Below, one piece after another: positions 12,301 through 27,300 of a stretch of DNA of 64,000 nt (positions within the stretch are counted from its first letter, which is position 1; each line of letters begins with the position of its first letter). The position numbers and the translations under genes are program-made. The stretch lies in NCBI GenBank assembly GCA_900708905.1, contig CAADRB010000008.1, positions 3,218,744-3,282,743 on the forward strand. The letters run 5' to 3'. The stretch is from Hymenolepis diminuta. Taxonomy: Eukaryota > Platyhelminthes > Cestoda > Cyclophyllidea > Hymenolepididae. Under the pieces are notes generated by a model. That model was given only the letters and a program-made list of their open reading frames with translations. It was not told the origin of the DNA and ran no database searches.

Positions 12301-15300
12301 GCAAACATAATAATTGGTGCCCCAGTTCACTTATCCAGATTGGTTGATTTTTATCGGCTAGAATTTGAAATAAGGAGCTGGTTTATGTTCTGTTCTTCTC
12401 TCTCATTAGTCCGCAAGTGTTAAAGAAGTTTGTGATTCACTGACCAAAATAACTGTACTATATTGACATGTAAGCTGTAATTTAAAGAAAAAAGTAGTCA
12501 ACTATATCAATTTTAACCCCTTTGCTGGGGATGGGAAAGTCTATAAGAGTTGTAGCCAAAGAAACTTCTCAATAAAGGGGGAAAAACTGGAGGCCACAGG
12601 TAGCCATAGATTGTGTTGAGTGGAATGGAGGGTGTAATAAGACTCGGGCTTCTCTAACTCAATGCGTTATCTGTGACAATCAGTTAGAATAGTGTTGGCT
12701 GACGTGGTGATGAAAGAGAATTTGTTGAATAAGCAGAAAATAACTTCTAATTTGGCGAACGTTTGGTTGGAATAGAAATAGTACAAAGCGGTTTTAGGAA
12801 GTAATCAAAGCGAGTTAATACAGGGAAGTCTCGAGATCAAACCGCCTAAAAATTTAGATAGTCATCAGTTCAAATCATTAAAACAGTTTAGAAGAGTTCA
12901 GAATATTACTTCCTTATTTGAAGTATTTCATTCAACATCGTGCTTATTCAGTGACTTTGTTTCCACATAAATTCTGCAAATAATATTTGGAATTCATCTT
13001 GAAATTAATCCTGACATTATTTATTTCTAGAATCCATTTGATTGAGGCTCTATACCATAATTTTTGTATTGGTTCTGTAGATTATCGAGAAGCTCAGTGA
13101 ATTTGTCAATTACGATAATCTCAAGTCCTCCAACGCGTAAGTTTTTTTCTTCCACATCAGACTTGTTCATTTAACCATGGTCGCTCTTTCCCCATTACTT
13201 TTTCTCTTCTTTGCAGAATGGAAGTTGAAGATGATGATGAAGATGGTTACGATCTCCTTGTGGACAGTGATGACGACGATTACTACGATGAAGAAGTGGA
13301 GGATTCAAGCTGGAAGGTTCGAAGAGGGGCTGTACGTGTTGTTGATAGTATCGTTCGTGGCTATCCAGAAAAACTCCAACGTCTCTATGCTTTACTCTCT
13401 TACAGTCTTGTTAATCGTCTGCCCAGTGAGTATATTTTGTGTTTATGATAAGGTCTCCTTAGAAAACGTTTAACATGGTCACAAAGGGATACATTCAGTT
13501 TAGATGAGTGGTTCCAGGTGTAATAATGAACAAGGAATTGGTGTATTAGAGCTGGCCAAATTTGCTTGAGATAAGTTAGGATAATCCCAGGTCGATTGAA
13601 AGGAAGGTTTCGTTTAAAACGTTTGATCGTAAAATTACGACTGCTCAGACTCCAGGAAGAAAGGAGAAGATCCGTGGCTCACACAACGTTTTTGTATGAA
13701 GAAAATAAATTCCATTTTATAGAATGTGAAACGTGGCGACTGATAGGCTGTCTGGTTAGTCAATAATTGTGGGGATAATAGCTTCAGTGTAAGTGCGAGT
13801 GTAGAAATCTGTTACCTCTTGACTATTTTAACCCTTACTTTTGGTCATTCCGCTCACTGGATATGAGCGAATTAGTATCAAACTCGCGATATCTGGTAAG
13901 GTGGAGTTGTACATTGGCTGGTGCGACATGTAGTATACTATGTCAACATTTTTGAGTTGAACTGCAGTGGAATTTTAAAATAGTCACATATGCAAGCGGC
14001 TTAGAGAAGACGATTTATCTGATATCAGTATTCTATTCTCATAGATAAGCTTGTTTCCCAGTTTAATTTGGTTTTAAAGTACAGAAAAAGTAGTTAGTAA
14101 CTTACTTCCCATAAGCCCTTAAGAGGTTGTTGAGGTCAATAACTCTTTTTGCCACCGAATATTTTCTTTTTAAAAATATCTCACTGTGAAGGCTTTAAAG
14201 GCGGAGGCACCAATCTCACTTCAGGTCATGTGGGAATCTTGACTTTCAAGGCTGAAATCTTCAACTTCCTACTTGTATTCTCTGTATTAATTTTTATATT
14301 ATGTGCTTTCTAAATCGTAATTCTGATAAGATTATTAGCTGATCTCCTTTGATCAAATAGACTGATTAAATAAACTCTCGGTTATGCAAGGGTTCACAAA
14401 TCCGAGTGCAAAAGTGAATCCTTGAATATTTTGTACCTACAGCAATATTTTATTTGAGAAGTTCTCTTATTTACCTTGAACTTGAAGTAATTCTTGTGCC
14501 GAGTAAAGCTACTTTTGGTGCTAGATCGGATTAGACTAGATATCCCTTCTTGAAACCATTGACCTTAAGACTACTAGGATACAAGAGCCTTTCTCGATGG
14601 AGAAGACCAAGAGTTGCATTGGACAAATATGTATACACAGTTGGAAAATGAATCAGAGGAGAAAGAAGGAGGAAAGGAAGGGGAAATAAGGAGAAAAGAG
14701 GGAAGTGACAGTACTGAGCTGGGGCAATCTGGATTGTGAGGGACGCACAAAATAAATTACAAAAAATCGGTTGGCTGATTTCGCGTTTTTTTTTTTGGTT
14801 CTTCATTGACAGTTAGGATAGACGCATGAGTCAGTAGTCGCTCAATACAGACTGAGCAGGCTCTATGAGTCAGCATACACAGGTACTACAAATTTCTTGA
14901 CCTGACGTGAACTCGGAATTTCTCAAGCATGAAATCTTCATAGTTCCGCTGAACACCTTGTGTAAAACATATTAATTCGATTATTATTTGAATATGGTCC
15001 TTAGAAGGAGGATCTTTGTAAGATTCTTATGGGCTGAATCTATTCATAGGAATTGTTTTTAATTGTGATTTTCGCTAACGTCGTTATTTTTCTTCTTTCA
15101 GAGGAAACAAATGAAAATACAATTGTGGACATTATTACTTGCCTGTGTTCTTTCATAAAGGTCACGGCTTTGAAGAATGTAAACACTTTGAAATTGAAAC
15201 TAGAAGAAGAAATGTAATTTGCATTCCATTTATTTGTCCATAATTCCTGAGTCATTTAAATAATTAGTTAATTTTACGATTTCTAGATCATCTCCAAAGT

Positions 15301-18300
15301 TGTTAACCCGACTTTTGCCTAAACTCTTCTTAAATTTGATTCCCTTTCTCCTACCCTCTTCCATTAAACGGGATAAAAGCAAGACGGCTGTGTTGAGGGT
15401 TTGTGCTTATCTACTTTTTGTTTATAAGTAGCATAGTTATATTTCAATTCCTTTTTCATAATAGATGATTCCTAACCTGCATCCGCTTTGCATAACCATG
15501 ATCAATCGCCTAGCGACCACCTTACCGGGTTACTTAGGTGATCATCTTGAGTTGATCTTCAAAATGGTTGAACAGGATTTCAAGTGAGCATGATACTTAT
15601 GATTTCCGCTAGTAGTGTGTTTGAGCATTCTAAGTTTTCTTTTTTTTTCCACAGTGAGGGAGCGGAGAGAAATATTTGGAAGATCGATCTGCTGAAACTG
15701 ATGGTTCATCTCATTAAAACTCATGAATATGCAACCTATGCTAAGTTTGCCGATCAACTTAATTCGGTATGAATAGTTTATTTAATTACCGTGCATTTAA
15801 TGAAACCACATTTATTTTGATCAATTCGTTCCTATATTGTTAGGTTGCTATAAAGGCAATATCGGATCCGTTCTACCGCATTAGATCAGAAGGAATGGAA
15901 TTCGTTCAAGTTCTTGTTCAAAGACGACCACTGCGTATGAACATTATTTTATGTTTTACATTACTATTCGCCTTGATAAGGCATAACGAATTGAAAGTAA
16001 AACCAATTGGAGATGAAGTGAAGTAGTAGGAGGGAGGTCAATTAGAAGTAGAGAATTAAGCCTTCCTCTGTTTGAATTCTGGATTAATCTGGTTGTCCGC
16101 TCTTTGCTTAAAGTTTAGAGTTCGCTACATCATGTTCCTATCTTTCGCACGTCGAATTTCAGTTTCCTGAATGATAGCTCATGCTCGCGATATTTAGAGC
16201 TTATTGAATAACTGGTTAAAATGATTAATTGGTTATGTCACCGTAATAAACGTGCCTCTTCCGATCATGAGAAGCAGCTCGTTAAGATACTTTGAGCTGT
16301 GTTGTGTGGATTTTCGCCGCAAATAGGATAGGGAAATATTTGTATTAGTAGAGAACAAAGACCACAACTGTTTGGTAGCAAGTGAGCTGAAAAGTTTTCG
16401 GATGGATTGATGAGTCATATTTAAGAGAGAACCGATGGATGCTAAACCTAGAATGTTTGGTTTAAGATGTAGAATACTTTGATAAGCAACTTCATGATAT
16501 CGCCTGCCGATTGGATACGGGTTGTGGTGCTTAGAAAAGATTAATAATTAATCTTTTGGTTAATAAGTTCTTCACTACTTTTGAGTTTTTTTAATGGTGA
16601 AAGTGACTTGAATAATTTCAATTTTGCATTATTGTTCTTTTTTTTATTCAAAAACAAATCAAGGTACTTAAATAAATTTCTCTCCTAGTGAACTCACAAG
16701 GAAAAACATTTTGAGAGACTTCATTCTCTTTAAAGGTCTGACCTAACTGTTCATTGTGATGAATATCAAACATAATAGACCTATATCGGAATCTTTATAT
16801 GAAGGATCTCAATATTTTGTTTCTCAACAAAGATAAAAAGTTCTCTTAATAGGTAAAAACTCCATTTTTTGCGGCCTAATGTTTGACGAGGCAATACTTT
16901 AATTAATATTGACATTAATCCTTGGAAAAAGTGAGCTCACTCTGTTTGGTATCTAATCAAATCATTCACATCGTTCTTCATTATTTTTCTAGATGAAAAC
17001 GTCAATCTTACTGCACTATTCCCCGCAGTTCTAAGTCAATTTAATGAGGGTCAAAATGACATTGAGCTGAAAGTCAAAGTCCTCACTACCATGTATGTGC
17101 ACTAATATGAAACTCATTTCCTAATTCATGCAAAACCTGTTCTACGTATTGCATTTGACTTTGACTTTTAGGGCCGTGGTCATTGAACACGTTGGACAAG
17201 ATATCCCCGCGGAATCTATCCTTCAGTGTCTAAAGGTCTACGAAGGTTATTTTGATCATCGATGTTTGGCCATTATAGCTATTGGCGGCTTGACAAAAAT
17301 TTACGGGTATGAAAAACAATTCTACTTATATACATTACGGTAGTATCATGTGTAAATAAATATAAAGTTGCACTGCAGTGCTCAGTTATTTTTATCTAAT
17401 TTAGGGATAGTAGATGCAATTAACGAATAGCTAAATATTTCTTCTGGGTTTTAGATCTAAACTTTGTTAGGTAGGTTTATTTGTGATCTGATATTTCTCA
17501 GTCTTCTCACATTTGGGAATGAGTTGCAATATTTTTAAAATTGCTCGGGAGTAGAACTACTGTACTTGCTTTCTGTAGGTTAATTATGATAAAACGTAGG
17601 TAAGTAACGGGAGACACATTAAATTGGTAAATCTATTACTTTACTTAAATCAATGCTTCCCTGGTGTTTTGATTGATTTGCCTAAGCTGTTATAGAGGCT
17701 TTGACTCTATCCTTGATACTTTTGGAATACGAGAACGAGGCAGATTTTCGTCCAAAGGCGAAGCTTTTTTGTTAAGGATTGGTCACGATATTTCTCGCAG
17801 GGGTTCGGCATGTGTCTGTGATTATCGTTGAGCCGATGAATAACTAATCGGTGGCTTCTAACTTTACAGAGGGGCAAGCTGATCATTGCGCCAGCGGTGC
17901 ACAGTTGAAAACCTGATTTATTCCACCTGTTGAATATCCTACTATGAAATCACCAGATTTAAAAAGAAATGCAGATATCATTTCGTGAACGTTTTGGGTC
18001 CTAAACTAGAGAGGAGTGATTGATGATTTTTGATATTCTCACACTGGATAGTGTTTTTCTTCTGAATTGAATATCTGTTAAGGTGGTACTCTTCTTACCC
18101 TTTCAGAAGTCCAACGAGCGTGAAACAGTGTCCTGTTTCAGTAAGTTCAAATTCTTCGCTCTATGATTTCTTGATTAATCAATATAATTTAGCAATGACG
18201 TCTATTGTTATTTTATATTTTAGCAAGAAGTTATACGAAAATTGGTTTCCATGTCAAGTCGTCCCGATACCGAATTAGTGGTAGCTGTCCTGCAGTGCCT

Positions 18301-21300
18301 CACCAAGATCTGCAACGCCTTCCCTCGGGATTTCATTCTCAACGAGAGTAACAACGACACTGTCTCAGCTATCCTTGTCCAGCTTCCTCTTCTTTTAAAC
18401 TCTGCCTTCTCTCAGGTACAAGAAGAAGCTTTGGAATTGGCTTCTGTCCTCTTGAAAAATTGCGCTAAAACTGATGTGGTGCAACAACGCAAAGTGGCTG
18501 ATTCCTACATGCAAAAGGACTTCCTTGCACCGGTTGTCGCCTTAGCTACTTCGAATATCACCCAACCGGCTCTGCTGGCTGCTTTAGTGCATCTTGCACA
18601 GAGTATTGGCATGTATTGTCCCACTGATCATCTCCTTAGTGTTCGTGTGAGTTTGAAAAATAATTTGTACTGAAATCAATTTCAGTAAATTGTAATTCGT
18701 GCTATGGCGGAATATCCAGCAAAATTTATTTATCAGAAAGTGTTTTATGGCTGGGTTTTATGTTTTTGTTTTAACTGGCAAACTTTAAAACTTAAATGAG
18801 AGTTCTTAAAATTAAGAAATTTTTCTTTTGGTTGATTTTTATCCCTTTTTATATTTATGAAATGATATTGATTAAGTTAGGCCGACTGACATGTTCTTTC
18901 AAGCACATATAGCAAAGTGATTTCGAACACTCATCTTGGATAGAGGGGTGGTATCATAAAGTCTTCCGAGTGAAGAACTGGAATTTCTCCATTCCCTTAT
19001 TAGTGAAACTTAACCAGTGCTGTTGGCCTTTCCACTCAGTCGGAGTACACCAATAGTTACTCAAACTCATGACCTCAAACTTCGTAGATGTGCACTTTAA
19101 CCGTTGCTTCACCGGTGTACCTAATTTAGGCCAACTGTCAATTGAAAACAATAGATGTTGGTCTTCACCAATTTACATTTCAGTATAGAAGATTTTTTTC
19201 TTTTCTTCCCTCTAGTTTATGTTAACGAAATTTGGGGAACAAATTTCACACTTCACATCACTAGAAGCCGACAAAGACTTCTATGAAATCAAAGATGCAA
19301 TCCCCACTCTCTCCCGGGTTTGTTCTGAGCTAATCCTCCAGTTAACACGATATGGTCAACTGAATTCCATGGACTCTACTCTGGAGGCAATGAGTCGTGA
19401 ATTGAAGGTATGCATTTGAAGTTTCAGTGGCATAGTTCCTTATTATTTTAGCAAAAGAATTTCCCCTTCATCAAACGCTACTTGTATATACTCATCTTTG
19501 GAGATATTGGCTGTAGAGCGTGAGTTGAATTTTTGTAGTGAATAACGAATCTTCTTAATGACATGGTGATGCTAATTACTTATTTCCTATTTTAGCGACA
19601 TAAGCCATCTTGGGGATGTTTTTGATGTCCTAATGGATCATGTGACATTGAAGGACTGCGTGCTTTCTGATGAATACCTTGCAAAGTTGAAGGAACCCGC
19701 TAAACCACAACCAATGGGAGTTCAAGGTGCTAGTTCTTCAACCGCACCTACTCAGGAGTTCGTTCAGACAAAGTCACCAGCGACAGTCAGTGATGGAGGC
19801 TTCTATCAACTTCGAATGCTAGCGGCTGAATCGATTGGTCGAATCATTTCCGGGGAGCCGGAGGCTATGGTCCATGAGCTATTGCAGTTCTTTGAACCGG
19901 AGTATATTGCTGATGGATGCACGAATCAGAATCTCGTACATTACTATCTATTCCAGACTCTAAAACAGGTTTGTTCCTTATTTCTTTTTGACGGGTGATA
20001 ACTGATAACTTGAGCTTCTGGTAAAACTTTTTACATTCAATTAACAGATGTTAGCCTCAATGGCTGATAGTTTATTATAACTCCTTTACAATTGGGATCG
20101 CACAATGTATCACATTCCTTATATTGGGGTTAGAAAAGTCGGAGAGGTTTGTTTGAGTTTTAGCCTAATTTTGCTGTTTTTTCTATGGAGGTGAAGTGAC
20201 ACTTATCATACCTAAGGCCTTCTTTCGATTTGATAAGGCTTTTTACTTTGTGTATCCTATCTTAAATGTATAACTTAGTTTATGCCTCAGATGTCAACAT
20301 TTCGTTCACATAGTCACTATAAGCTGTCTATCAAAATTATTATGATTAACAGGACCTCTGACACAGTTTCACATTTGTATGCATCTAATAGAGGCATTTT
20401 CTTTCTCATAAATCCTGTTTGACTACAGGACTTCAATTTTCCATTGGAAGTACTCTGTTTCCCAATAATCTCGTGTTTCTTGAAACTGGATAGGAAAACG
20501 AGTATCTCCCATAGCATCTGCGGAACATTTTCAAATTAATAATCCCCTTTTGAAAGAATATTTATAATTTTCTGGGATTGGTCATCGATAGGTGCTAGCT
20601 TAAAACTTTTCTCTAAAATTACGCTCTCCTTGTCTTCGCGAAATATTTAACATCTCCATGTAATACTTGAATGGCGCCATCGTAAATAATTTGAGAAAAT
20701 TGCCCTATTAAATCATGGTGAAAGAACATATAAGAATAATTTTTTGAAAGATGCGAGATCTCGGACTGGTTTATAATCTACACAAAGTTGCAATGACTCA
20801 AAGCGAGTGAAATAGAATAAAAGATGAAAGTTAACTCAGAATTACCTGAATGTCTTATGAATCATATGTGGGTTGTTGAGAAACTGAACAGAAACAAGGG
20901 GGATTAAAATGATCCTGGTACTACTCAACCATTGATCGAATAAGTATACATTCTTTATTGTTTATTACTTGATGTCCTGGATCATTCAATCAACGCAAAC
21001 TAATTGGCAATTGACGGAATAGGATTAAGTTGAGAGTTTAGGTATAAGTTTAATAAAATGGCCTTTTCACATACATTTATTCTAATTATTACCAGTTTCT
21101 GGTAGCTCGGACGAAATTAATGTTGTAGAACTATGTAGGTGTTATACAGTCATCTAAAGTATAATCTTCTCAGTCTATGATTAGGGAAATGGCTCACATA
21201 TTTCTTCAAGTGTTTGATATGGTGAGTTATTAAAATTTGAAATTGAAAATAAATTGTCTCTCCCTTTTAGACCGTCGTCAATTTAGTAAAGGTACGCAAA

Positions 21301-24300
21301 ACTGAACACCTTTTCAAGAGGATCGACGAACTATGGTAAGTCGCAATCCTTAAACCGACCCGATTTCATTAATTGCACTACTTATTATTGTAACGGTAGC
21401 GGAAGTTGTACATGTTAAGGAATAAATACATGTAGCTAAGGCACTAAAGAGTTGTTACTAGAATGCGTGCATGTATGTATTCTTGGTGAGCTGTCTATCG
21501 TGTTCAACTGGTGTTCTCCAAATAACAATTAACTGACTGAATTTAGTTTGTTCCTTAACCCAGGTGATGGAATTCCTTAACAGTTGGGAATTCAACGTCC
21601 GTTGATTGGTGACTTTATGGGTATTCCTTTTAACGCTTTGGTACCAAACTATTGGAAAAGGGTCTCAACAATCGTTTATAGCATGTACATTTTTGTGTTA
21701 TCTGATTCTAACCACACATTATTTATTATAAAGTAGGAGCCTGAAATAATTATTTTTCTGAAGACTAACAGGATGCAATAATCTTTCCTGGGGGAGAAGA
21801 ATAAGAGTTAAGTAGGACTATGTGTATATGGAAGAATTTAAAAAGAGTGGAGAGGTAATGATAAAGGAATAGAGAGAGAAATTGGGTGGAAAGACGAAGG
21901 CGTCAGTATTGAACGAGGACAATTTGGGTTGTGAGTCGAAATGGGGTTCAATAAGTCGGTTGACAGACTTCGTGTTATTTGTTGACGAATAACTGAAGAT
22001 TAGCGCCGAGATATGAGTCAGTAGATATATAGAAATATATATTATAGAGATACAGACATTTGAATCAGGGTGCTCGGGTACTGCCGTGTTCTTTGTGACC
22101 AGATTTCCATTTTAAGTTGTGATAGTATTGGATTTTTCATTTACTCAGCAGACTGGGATGTTCAAATCACAGCTACTAACCAAAAGTCAGTGATGGGTAA
22201 AGTCCATTTCGCAGTTATTTAAATATCAATGCTCCATTCGAAGTCGGAGAATTTTGATCTTCAAAAATATAAGAGCTTCTTTTCAGTGATCTGTTTTTTT
22301 TTCCCTACCTTTCAGGCGTATAATCATTTCTCAGGCTGGGCACAAGGAGGAAGGGACCAGAGATGTGGTTGCTGAATGCCTTGGTAGGGTTACTTTCCTT
22401 CAACCCGAGGAGTTGGTTCCTAGACTTCATCAAGAGGTTAGTTTCTCCCTTTGTCTTTGCTTTTGTTTTATTCATCTAAGTTTGTGCTGAAAAAAAATAC
22501 CACATTCTCAGACTGGGTCTCTAGTGACATTCATTTATTAGTTCCTGTTGCCTGAAATGCAATATTCAGGTAATCATGAAAACCCTAGAGCACTTCATGG
22601 AGCCTCCCCGATGAGAAGCTCGAATTTGCCATCCTCTTTATTATTATTCCGCCCATTGGATGAGATTAGTGTTAAGGCTACCAGAGGACAATTTTTCCGC
22701 CTCTTTTCAGCCTCTGCGATAGATGAAGCATAGGCTTAAATATCTCCCTTTTCTATTAAAGCTTGGTGAGTGAGTGAATCAGTATCCGTTTTCTGGCTGT
22801 TGATTAATGGCTCATTCCTTTGTAGTTTTAAAAGGAACGTTCCGGTTGATTATATGAAGGAATTTTTTCCTAGAAGGTAATTTTCTTGGACCTTGTTTTA
22901 TATTATTTTCTCCACGCTGACAATAACTATGGAAACATTCCATCCTTTTATATTACATTTGAAACATTTGAATGATTTTTATTGATTAGTGAATGAGATT
23001 ATGTGATATTACTAACTAAGTGGCTTGTGGGGAAAATAAAAGGTGATGCTGATGAGTGTTTACCTGCTTCACATTTCGGTTCTCGTTGTAAATTAATAAT
23101 GAGAAGTATTTATTCTCCATGAAGCTAAAACCATGTTTTGCGGCTCAGTGATCCCAAGGTTTTGCTTTCAGTAAACACTTGAGTACAATCATTATTTCTG
23201 AGTGTCACGTTTCTGCTCGCACTACTGTGTACGGTTAGTACTTTCTACTATCAATTGAAAGATCTTAAGTATAAACTTGCAGACTGTAATGTCCGAGGTG
23301 ACTAAACACTCATACCAGAACCGCTTATCAACCTTTATTGTATCCACATTTTGAAGTAAAAAGACAATGAGTGCGTCTGTTTGGCAGATTCACAGGTGTG
23401 ACCGTGCTTTGAGTTTGTTTATCACAAAATATTATCAGTAGATCAAAATTGTAATCAGTCGATGAGTGTGACAGAATTGTAGAGGGCAACAGCTGAGTAC
23501 TGATATTCTACGAATAGGACATTTCTTCTAAATTCCCTCAACTACATTAACTCAGGTCTCCCGATCTGACCAATAACTATGTCCCTGGTTATTTCATTGT
23601 CCTTAAAGAACGGTTTCGCGTGTACGAAGTAGCCGTTCAAGTACCACGATGTTCCTACTTCCTCACTTCTTTAACTCTAGAAGTCGCCGACTTTAGACAT
23701 TAGCCGAGATCGATTCTGAAGGCTATATAATACAATATTTAAATATACATAGAAAAAGGTTCAGGCTTCTAGTTGATGTAAACACATTTTCGTTTGCAGG
23801 TGACGTAACGATAATGATTCTCATTTACAAAATCTCAAAGTCAAATTGATTAATCCACATCCATTGACCAACCTAATTTGTTAATGTTGGTTTCTCAAAC
23901 ATACTTATTTTCCCCAACAGTGTAGCAGAAGCCTTTATCGCGATACATTGGAAATTTCAGTGGTGAAATATGGGCTAGGACGTAATTTCGGCACTGTACT
24001 TTTCTGATATATTAACTAGTCGTGAACATAGGATTGTTAAGATGGAAGTTGATCCAAATTCATTTACCATGGTAATGAAAACCGACAATGCCTGTTTAAG
24101 CTCAGTGGATATACATTAAGAGGTGGTAAACCATAAGAAAAGGAGTCGTTTCAAATTTCTGTTTCTTATCCTTTTAGATGAAATCTCCGGAAGTTCAAGC
24201 TTCTCCAAACGTACTTTGCACCTATGTAACTGCCTTCAAGTTCCTCCTCTCAACCGCGGCCTCAATCAACTACCCCGACGACCCAGAGGAGAATAGAGCA

Positions 24301-27300
24301 ACTGTCTCTGACATCCCAATTTCCCTCAACTCCTCCAACGCTTCTCTTTCCCTCCTCACTCTTAAAGAACGGTATTGCTTTGCCAACCTACTACTCAAAG
24401 AGGGGTGTTTCTTAGACATTATGGACTTCTTCAACCACTCTGACCCTGATGTATGCCGGGCAGCTCTACTGACTCTCAATACGGCTGAGTACTACTGGCC
24501 ACCAATTATTCGAAACTTGTTGAAACAGAAACAGACTAATGGGGATTCAGGGACCCTACTTGATGCGCTTTATAAGGCTACTAAGGTGCGACCGGAACTG
24601 ATCAGAACTGTGCAGATTGGACCTTTCAAGGTGGATTTTGATGATGGAAAGGATTTGAGAAAGGTAAACGTTCAACAGTTTCATTTGATTTAGCTTTTAT
24701 TTGATTCAAGAGTTTTAAACCCTTGTAAACGTGTGTTAGCTTTATATAGATAGAATAAGACGATAAAGACGAGCTCTAATATAACAGTACGATAGCCACT
24801 GCCGTATTACTTGGCGCCGTCGGCACCACTCTGTGATCACAATTGTGTAGGTCCAAAAAGGGAAGAAGGTAGAGCACCTGTAACTCAATGGACGGTTTTT
24901 TATTAAGAACGCAAACGTTTCTAAATAGAATGACACGTGAAAAATGATTGGTTGTGCAGTTAGCTAATGACTTCAGCAGTGGTGAGATTCCAGTCCCAGA
25001 TTAAAGTTTGAATGGTCAGTAATCGGTAGTCCGTTACCTATTTCAAATCGACTCCTTAGTACCCCCTCTCTTGATTTTTCCCCTCAATTTATTTACCTAA
25101 AGGTTGCAGTTGATTTCGAAATCCAGAATACATTGGTCACCAGCCTCTATGATCCCGTTTTATATCTCGATCTTGAGGTGTCTGCTCCATTTTTATGGAT
25201 GCCAATTTTATTTGCCTTTTCTCTTCGGCTTCCTTTGAATGAATGTTTGAAACGTTAGATCTATTCTTTCTCTACTACTTCATTTTTCATTTAGATAGTC
25301 TATCTTGAATGACCTTGAATAACGCCACTTATTTTTGAAGTGATTTTGTCGACGATTGATCACATATTTCATCGGTTAATCCGTTCTATTTCTTCTATCT
25401 AATCTAAGCCTAGTAGGTTAAAATTGAAAATTCCTCACAGCACTTTAACTGTATGATCGACCCGGTTTCCTAACAAGATTGTTGTCTTCAGATGGCCAAC
25501 TGTTGCATACAAATTCTTTGTTATACTTTCATTTACCTTAGAATATCCCTATTTTACCGCTTGCATATAGGAATAAAGTTCTCTAATTTGAAATTTCTTC
25601 TCCAGGGTCGTAAATAACAAAATTCCTACTAATCCGTACTGTTCATGCAATACATATATATATATTATATAGAAAACATCTTTACTGAACCATATCTTAG
25701 TATATTGTGTGGGTTACAGTTGTTTTGGTAGACACGGGATTAATTTGGCGACAAGGGAAAGTCAACTGTGTTCAAATCCCATGTGTCTCAAAGAGAGTTT
25801 ATCATGGTCAGTCGCTAGAAGTCTTGAAGTTATGTGCACTAATCGCGTTTTCCGTTATATTGAAACAAATTTTTAAATGGGAGAATCAACTTTTGATTGT
25901 ACTCCTGATCATGTGCTTATTGTTCTGTTTGTGCTTATTACTAGGTTTTTCATTTTTGATACTGAAATTGTAATTTGTCGTTCTGCAGTGACGTATTGGT
26001 AACGCATTTATCTTTCCTGTTAAAGGTAGGCTTTGCAAATGCGTAGTTGTGTTTTTGATGCTTGGATTAATCAGTATTCCGTTTCAGCGTAAGAATATTC
26101 ATGAGTGGGAGTAGTATTATAGGGGAAAGTCTACATTTTCTTTTGCTTGGCATGTTGAAGCAGATAAATAGCAATATCTACTGTCCACAGGATTAAACAG
26201 CTAACCTAAACCTACAATACCCATCCAAGAGCTCCAATGCACTATTTTAGAATCAGGAAAAGAGACTAAATTTGTCCGTTTTGGAGATAACAGTGTTGGT
26301 TCTAACAGACGTCTTGAATGTCTGTCTAAACAGAAATGAGGTATTTGGGACACCCTCGGACTTCCACTTTTAAGACAGGTTATTAAATTTTATATAGGGA
26401 TAATGCTGGTGAATGTGAGATCGTCGTAAATGCAATGAATGACATTTCAAACCCATTAATCGCCGCAGAGTTGGTTGATAAGAGTTGTTCGGCCAAAGGC
26501 TTTAGATGGGTCTTTTACATTTAATCAGTTCAAAGCACTTTTTTAGTCCATTCGAATCGGTTATTTTATCACGATCCTATAATCAGGTGTCTTTTTGAAT
26601 TGCAGTGCACATTACGTACCTGGAAATTCAGAAGAATATTTCTTCCTTGCTGTCATATTTTATTGCCGTAGTGGGTAGGGTGAAAGAAAAATATGATATT
26701 TTCTTGCTACTGAAAAAATGTGATATTCACTTTTTCGACATTTTAATGGCACCTAGACGGTTACTTTTTAAATAGGGGGTTGTATGGCAGTTGACTAATG
26801 TTGTGTTTGAAATTTATTCCCTTTTTGCTTGCCAAGCATGTCAATTTTGGATTAAAATGTCACACAACTATGGGGTGAGGTCGTAAAATACTCTGGTTTA
26901 GTGTTTATTTTTTTTATTGGAAGTAATATCAGATGTATTAGGCCACGCATTTGGGACTCATCCATTTGCACAGGGTAGTTAAAATACTTGATCACACTGG
27001 TTGGCACTTGTCAACACAGAGGGATAGCAGAATGTGAATTTTCCCAATTGAGATGCTTTAGGTAGTGACCATTGAGACGTGGTCAGCGGTCAGTGTGCAC
27101 GTCTGCCAAGTCTAAGGTCACGAGATCAAAGCTCATCGGTGTCCATACAGTGACGTGGATAACCAACCATACTGATTAATTCAGATCAAAAAAGAATGCG
27201 AGTTTCTCGAAAGAGCAACTCCAGAGTGCATTCCCTCCGTCCAAGTTAAGTTTTGTTAACACTTTCCATATGGGCGTGATGACTTTTCCAGTGATTTAAC

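Noticed and set aside
25725..25790. A functional tRNA gene.
   Set aside because: The B box is good, but stems of the T and D arms do not close; kept only as a tRNA-derived fragment.
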